Assembly (NCBI RefSeq): GCF_020622265.1
Contig: NZ_JACNMQ010000003.1
Coordinates: forward strand, 434,001-498,000
Reading direction: 5' to 3'
DNA: 64,000 nucleotides
DNA from: Halomonas sp. M20
GTDB taxonomy: Bacteria; Pseudomonadota; Gammaproteobacteria; Pseudomonadales; Halomonadaceae
The position numbers and the translations under genes are program-made. Under the pieces are notes generated by a model. It made no database searches and had not been told where the DNA came from. It saw nothing but the letters and a program-made list of their open reading frames with translations. This document shows, piece by piece, positions 59,776 to 64,000 of this stretch (the first letter of the stretch is position 1; each line of letters starts with the position of its first letter).

Positions 59776-60129
59776 TTAGCTAGCAGCCTTGGCCTTGTCA
59801 ACGATAGCAGCAAAGGTTGCCTTTTCATGGACTGCAAGATCAGCCAGTACCTTACGATCGATCTCGATACCCGATTTCTTGAGGCCAGCAATGAAGCGGC
59901 TGTAGGACAGGCCGTTCTGACGAGCGGCAGCATTGATACGTGCAATCCATAATGCACGGAACTGACGCTTACGCTGGCGGCGGTCGCGATAGGCATACTG
60001 CCCCGCCTTGATGACCGCCTGCTTGGCAACACGAAATACACGAGACCGGGCACCGTAGTAACCCTTGGCCTGCTTCATGATCTTCTTGTGACGGCGACGT
60101 GCAACGACGCCACGCTTGACACGACTCAT
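59776..60129 (-). CDS. rplT: Ribosomal protein L20
   Basis: 117 residues, very basic, opening [20 protein letters not shown], the canonical L20 N-terminus. It binds 23S rRNA early in 50S assembly and, in relatives, represses its own operon. It lies 37 bp after rpmI. Confidence 0.98.
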   Translation of the reverse strand: MSRVKRGVVARRRHKKIMKQAKGYYGARSRVFRVAKQAVIKAGQYAYRDRRQRKRQFRALWIARINAAARQNGLSYSRFIAGLKKSGIEIDRKVLADLAVHEKATFAAIVDKAKAAS

Positions 60130-60166
60130 AGCTTTCTCCTGACGTTAAGAAATTCGACCGCGGGCG

Positions 60167-60361
60167 TTACAGATTGGGCAGCATGCGCTGAATCAGTGCC
60201 TTGTCGGCATCGTGAATCAGCTTGGTACCACGCAGCTGACGCTTACGCTTGGTAGACTTCTTGGTCAGGATATGGCTACGAAAGGACTGCTTGTGCTTGA
60301 AGCCATTGGCAGTCTTCCTGAAGCGCTTGGCAGCGCCACTGTTACTCTTTATCTTAGGCAT
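60167..60361 (-). CDS. rpmI: Ribosomal protein L35
   Basis: 64 residues from the ATG at 60361 ([17 protein letters not shown]). Small, basic 50S protein. It lies 88 bp after infC in the standard infC-rpmI-rplT order; in E. coli this gap holds the L20 translational operator. Confidence 0.97.
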   Translation of the reverse strand: MPKIKSNSGAAKRFRKTANGFKHKQSFRSHILTKKSTKRKRQLRGTKLIHDADKALIQRMLPNL

Positions 60362-60449
60362 GAGGGAACGCTCCACTCGGGTTCTTTAGAAAATCCGTGG
60401 CCAATGTCGAGGTATCGTTACCGCGATCATTCGTTTACTTGCCAACGGA

Positions 60450-60989
60450 TCACTTCTTCTTGGGGGCAACGATCATGACCATCTGGCGCCCTTCCATCTT
60501 CGGAAAGGACTCGACTGCTGCCAGTTCTTCAAGATCCGACGCGATCCGCTCCATCAGCTTGCGGCCGATATCCTGGTGCGCCATTTCACGACCGCGAAAC
60601 CGCAGTGTGACCTTGCCCTTGTCGCCACCTTCGAGAAATCGTATCAGGTTCTTGAGCTTGACCTGATAGTCACCCTCGTCAGTGCCAGGTCGGAATTTCA
60701 CTTCCTTGACCTGAATCTGCTTGGTTTTCTTTTTCTGAGCGGCTTTCTGCTTTTTTTGCTCGAAAAGGAATTTACCGTAATCCATGATCTTGCAGACGAT
60801 GGGGTCGGCGTTGGAGATCTGCACGAGATCCAATCCAGCCGCCTCGGCACGCGCCAGCGCCTCACTAGTCGGCACGACACCGATTTGTTCGCCATCGCTT
60901 TCGATCAGACGAACTTCATCTTCCAGGATTCGGTCATTCATTGGGGGGCGCTTGTCTTGGGGACGCCCACGCTGTGTATTCCGCTTGAT
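60450..60989 (-). CDS. infC: Translation initiation factor IF-3, probable AUC start
   Basis: 179 residues when started at the ATC codon at 60989 (ATC AAG CGG AAT), which has GGAG nine bases upstream and gives the family length (E. coli 180). The protein contains the linker-lysine region [16 protein letters not shown] and the C-terminal 30S-binding domain. No ATG, GTG or TTG lies at a suitable place; the first in-frame ATG (residue 17) would remove part of the N-domain. IF-3 discriminates against non-AUG starts, so a rare start gives autogenous control, as with AUU in E. coli. Confidence 0.93.
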   Translation of the reverse strand: MKRNTQRGRPQDKRPPMNDRILEDEVRLIESDGEQIGVVPTSEALARAEAAGLDLVQISNADPIVCKIMDYGKFLFEQKKQKAAQKKKTKQIQVKEVKFRPGTDEGDYQVKLKNLIRFLEGGDKGKVTLRFRGREMAHQDIGRKLMERIASDLEELAAVESFPKMEGRQMVMIVAPKKK

Positions 60990-61008
60990 CGTTAAATCTC
61001 CGTTCCGG

Positions 61009-62919
61009 TTAACGTTGTGATCGGCCCCGCTCGACCTCAAGGCGGGCAATTAGTTCGTCCACCTGCAAGGCGCCCAGATCTTCGCCGCTACGGGTGCGTA
61101 CAGCTACCGAGTCGGACTCTATTTCCTTGTCCCCCACTACCAGCAGGTACGGAACCTTCTGCAACGTATGTTCCCGGATTTTAAAGCCGATCTTCTCGTT
61201 CCTCAAGTCCGCTTTGACGCGGAACCCGATTTTCTGCAATCGCTGCTCCAGCTCGACGGCATAAACACGCTGTGCATCGGTAATGGTCAGCACGACTGCC
61301 TGCTGGGGGGCAAGCCATAATGGCAGCGCCCCGGCATAATGCTCGATCAGAATCCCCAGGAAGCGTTCGAAGGAGCCCAGGATTGCACGATGCAGCATGA
61401 CAGGCGTCTTGCGCGCCCCGTCTTCATCGACATATTGAGCTCCAAGACGTTCCGGCAGATTGAAATCGAGCTGCAGAGTACCACATTGCCAGACCCGGTT
61501 GAGGCAATCGCGAAGAGAAAATTCGATCTTGGGGCCGTAAAAGGCACCTTCGCCAGGTAGTAACTCCCACTCGAGACCCGATGCGTCCAGTGCCTGTGCA
61601 AGCCCCTTCTCGGCTCGCTCCCAGTTTTCCACTTCGCCGACATAGGATTCCGGCCGAGTAGACAGCTTGAGCTCCACATCCTCGAACCCCAGATCGCGGT
61701 AGACCTGTAGTGTCAATGCAATGAAGGCTTCGGCTTCCGTTTGAATCTGTGCATCCGTGCAGAAGATGTGGGCATCATCCTGGGTAAACGCGCGTACCCG
61801 CATGAGACCATGCAGCGAACCTGACGGCTCGTTGCGATGGCAGCTGCCGAATTCCGCTAGACGCAGCGGTAGATCCCGGTAGCTCTTGAGCCCCTGGTTG
61901 AATACCTGCACATGACCCGGGCAGTTCATCGGCTTTACGGCAAAATCCCGCTTTTCCGATTCCGTGACGAACATCAGCTCGGAGTAGTGGCCCCAGTGTC
62001 CCGATTTTTTCCAAAGCGATAAATCGAGCACCTGGGGCGTCTTGATTTCCTGATAGCCATGCTCTTGCTGTACACGGCGCATGTACTGCTCAAGGGCCTG
62101 ATAAATGGTCCATCCGTTAGGATGCCAGAAGACCATGCCCGGCGCTTCTTCTTGAAGATGGAACAGATCCATACGCTTGGCCAGCTTGCGATGATCCCGT
62201 TTCTCGGCCTCTTCAAGACGCTTCAAATATGCCTTGAGCTGCTTGTTATCCGGCCAGGCGGTCCCGTAGATGCGTGTGAGCATGGGATTTTCCGCGTCAC
62301 CACGCCAGTAGGCACCCGCCAGCTTGGTCAGCTTGAATGCCTTGAGGTGACGCGTGTTCGGCACATGAGGCCCGCGACACATGTCGACATATTCTTCATG
62401 GTGATACAGGCGAATGGTCTCGCCTTCAGGAATGCCTCGCACGATCTCCTGCTTATAGGGCTCGTCCCGGTGCAAAAATGTCAGCATCGCCTTGTCGCGA
62501 TCGACGTATTCCCGCACCACGTCATAGCTGCTATCGATCAGTTGCTTCATGCGCTGCTCGATGGCAACAAGGTCATCCGGCGTAATCGAACGCTCGAAAT
62601 CGATGTCGTAATAAAAACCGTCTTCGATCACCGGTCCAATCGCCATCTTGGCGTCTGGATAGAGCTGCTTGACCGCATGACCGATCAAGTGAGCGCAGGA
62701 GTGGCGAATGATCTCGAGACCGTCGGCGTCTCGCGCCGTCAAAATGGCGACCTCGGCATCACGGTCGATGATGTCCGCCGCGTCTGCGGCGATGCCATCG
62801 ATCTTGCCGCCTACGCAGGCCTTCGCCAGGCCGGGCCCGATGGATTCGGCAAGCTGCATGATGCTCAGAGGTGCATCGAAGGTTCTTTGGCTGCCATCCG
62901 GCAGTGTCACGATAGGCAT
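61009..62919 (-). CDS. thrS: Threonyl-tRNA synthetase
   Basis: 636 residues from the ATG at 62919 with AAGGA upstream. TGS domain (1-62), editing domain with metal His motif ([20 protein letters not shown], about 73-92), catalytic domain with zinc-site Cys ([13 protein letters not shown]) and class II motifs, and an anticodon-binding domain from about residue 530. It charges and proofreads tRNA-Thr. infC begins 19 bp after its stop. Confidence 0.97.
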   Translation of the reverse strand: MPIVTLPDGSQRTFDAPLSIMQLAESIGPGLAKACVGGKIDGIAADAADIIDRDAEVAILTARDADGLEIIRHSCAHLIGHAVKQLYPDAKMAIGPVIEDGFYYDIDFERSITPDDLVAIEQRMKQLIDSSYDVVREYVDRDKAMLTFLHRDEPYKQEIVRGIPEGETIRLYHHEEYVDMCRGPHVPNTRHLKAFKLTKLAGAYWRGDAENPMLTRIYGTAWPDNKQLKAYLKRLEEAEKRDHRKLAKRMDLFHLQEEAPGMVFWHPNGWTIYQALEQYMRRVQQEHGYQEIKTPQVLDLSLWKKSGHWGHYSELMFVTESEKRDFAVKPMNCPGHVQVFNQGLKSYRDLPLRLAEFGSCHRNEPSGSLHGLMRVRAFTQDDAHIFCTDAQIQTEAEAFIALTLQVYRDLGFEDVELKLSTRPESYVGEVENWERAEKGLAQALDASGLEWELLPGEGAFYGPKIEFSLRDCLNRVWQCGTLQLDFNLPERLGAQYVDEDGARKTPVMLHRAILGSFERFLGILIEHYAGALPLWLAPQQAVVLTITDAQRVYAVELEQRLQKIGFRVKADLRNEKIGFKIREHTLQKVPYLLVVGDKEIESDSVAVRTRSGEDLGALQVDELIARLEVERGRSQR

Positions 62920-63082
62920 GAAAAAACGTCCTTGAGCGTAGTGGTGATCCATACCAGGGACCACATATCGCAGGAGAATGATGAAACATCGCTAGCAGGC
63001 AATGAAATACGAAGGGCGAAACATTAGCAGTTGGTGGCAATCTCAGTCCATACCCGATCGCTCCAGACAGCCAATCAATATG

Positions 63083-63110
63083 AAAAAGGGGCGCTCGCAA
63101 GCGCCCCTTT
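63083..63110 (-). terminator. Terminator after the OmpA-like lipoprotein gene
   Basis: AAAGGGGCGCT-TGCG-AGCGCCCCTTT on the minus strand, followed by TTTT. It lies about 40 bp after the stop codon and separates this gene from thrS downstream. T-runs on both sides make it potentially bidirectional. Confidence 0.88.
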
Positions 63111-63152
63111 CATTCGTCATCCGTCGATCAGATAACGTTTACCAGAAACTTA

Positions 63153-64000
63153 CTACTGCCACTCACCCAGTTCGACGCGACGGTTCTCGGCGCGGCCTTG
63201 CTGAGTTTCGTTGCTGGCAACGGGATTCTGCTCGCCGTAGCCAGTGGCCTGCATGCGGTTTTCGGGAATGCCACGAGAAGCCAGATAGGACTTCACGGAA
63301 TCCGCGCGACGCTGGGACAGATCCTTGTTGTAGGAATCGGAACCAACGGAGTCGGTGTAGCCTGACACTCGCACGCGAACGTTTTCGTTGCCGCGCAGCT
63401 TGTCGGCAACGCCATCCAGGATCTGTTCGGCGCCAGAGGTCAGCTTGGCGGAATCGAATTCGAAGTTGACATCACGCAGAACCACGTCGGCTTCACAGCC
63501 AAGAGCGTTGACCTGAGCACCCGCCGGGGTGTTCGGGCACTGGTCCATGTAGTCCGGCACGCCGTCATTGTCGGAGTCAAGCGGGCAACCGGAAGCATCG
63601 ACTTCGACACCGGCCGGTGTTCCTGGGCACTCGTCCTGATAATCAGGAACGCCATCACCATCGGTATCGAGCGGACAGCCGTTGGCATCCACCGCTACCC
63701 CCGCAGGCGTATTGGGGCACTGATCGCGATCGTCCGGAACGCCATCACCATCACTATCGCCAGTGGCGCTCGAATAATCGGCGCACAACATGGCACCGGC
63801 AGCTGCACCCGTAACACCGCCAATAGCCAAGCCATCGTCTTCATCGGATTCGCCACTGGTAGCGTAGCCGATGCCACCACCGATCAAACCACCCGCCAAA
63901 CCACAGACGAATGGGCTCTGGTACCACGCTTTTTGATCACTACTGCTCATAGAAGACTGTGAGGACTGCCCGCCAGAGCTGGCACAACCCGACAGACCAA
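63153..64000 (-). CDS. OmpA-family lipoprotein with thrombospondin type 3 repeats (5' end beyond window)
   Basis: 282 codons are visible. The apparent ATG at 63950 is internal: the frame stays open to the right edge and reads GLSGCASSGGQ, a lipobox with the lipidated Cys, so the signal peptide starts outside. A glycine-zipper segment (GLAGGLIGGGIGYATSG), three calcium-binding TSP3-like repeats (DSDGDGVPDDRDQCPNTPAG type) and a C-terminal OmpA peptidoglycan-binding domain (FEFDSAKLT to SVKSYLASRG) follow. It probably anchors the outer membrane to peptidoglycan. Confidence 0.9.
   Translation of the reverse strand, partial: GLSGCASSGGQSSQSSMSSSDQKAWYQSPFVCGLAGGLIGGGIGYATSGESDEDDGLAIGGVTGAAAGAMLCADYSSATGDSDGDGVPDDRDQCPNTPAGVAVDANGCPLDTDGDGVPDYQDECPGTPAGVEVDASGCPLDSDNDGVPDYMDQCPNTPAGAQVNALGCEADVVLRDVNFEFDSAKLTSGAEQILDGVADKLRGNENVRVRVSGYTDSVGSDSYNKDLSQRRADSVKSYLASRGIPENRMQATGYGEQNPVASNETQQGRAENRRVELGEWQ

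Overview
The window is a dense stretch of gammaproteobacterial chromosome with about 60 protein genes, short intergenic gaps and no rRNA, tRNA, CRISPR array, integrase or full-length insertion sequence that I could see. Gene order and protein resemblance (tol-ruv cluster, thrS-infC-rpmI-rplT-pheS-pheT-ihfA block, class I fumarase, HypT-like LysR, acetoacetyl-CoA synthetase) suggest a Halomonas-like member of the Oceanospirillales. That placement is inference from protein memory, not from a search.

Left part (1-9000, all minus strand): aspS, a zinc-ribbon gene, yebC, ruvC, ruvA, ruvB, ybgC, tolQ, tolR, tolA and the 5' part of tolB. These cover translation, Holliday-junction resolution and the Tol-Pal envelope machine. 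Next (9100-18100) come a plus-strand trio for nucleoside/ribose salvage and 2-hydroxyacid reduction, acylphosphatase, leucine dehydrogenase, a YihY/BrkB membrane protein, an O-antigen-ligase-like protein, an NMN adenylyltransferase-Nudix fusion and a HypT-like LysR regulator. From 18200 to 34050 lie cardiolipin synthase, fumarase, a complete branched-chain amino acid ABC transporter (livJHMGF), nei, uvrB, OsmC- and HMA-like small proteins, ygfZ, tatD, mscL and prfC.

Middle (34100-45300): a solitary parallel-beta-helix (pectate-lyase-superfamily) protein, a RegB/RegA-type redox two-component pair, an inositol-monophosphatase-family enzyme, glutaredoxin, a DUF1338-like protein, an MFS transporter, acetoacetyl-CoA synthetase, an acyltransferase and an overlapping LysM/LytM lipoprotein. 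Right part (45300-64000): the glycine cleavage genes are split into two divergent units (AGCS symporter-gcvT on minus, gcvH-gcvP on plus). They are followed by a LysR gene, yfcL-ppnN, a flavodoxin, small membrane proteins, the thrS-to-ihfA block, and an OmpA-family lipoprotein whose signal peptide lies beyond the right edge.

The most notable things are small. A 143-bp palindromic MITE-like element occurs in two inverted copies about 90% identical (5198-5340 and 35339-35481). A second MITE-like element lies at 12059-12208. A 13-bp word, AGATAACGGTATA, occurs three times just after stop codons of minus-strand genes. infC appears to start at AUC. A pair of facing DnaA-box-like sites lies in the 400-bp gap before the acetoacetyl-CoA synthetase gene. 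I found no convincing new multi-gene defence or metabolic system.
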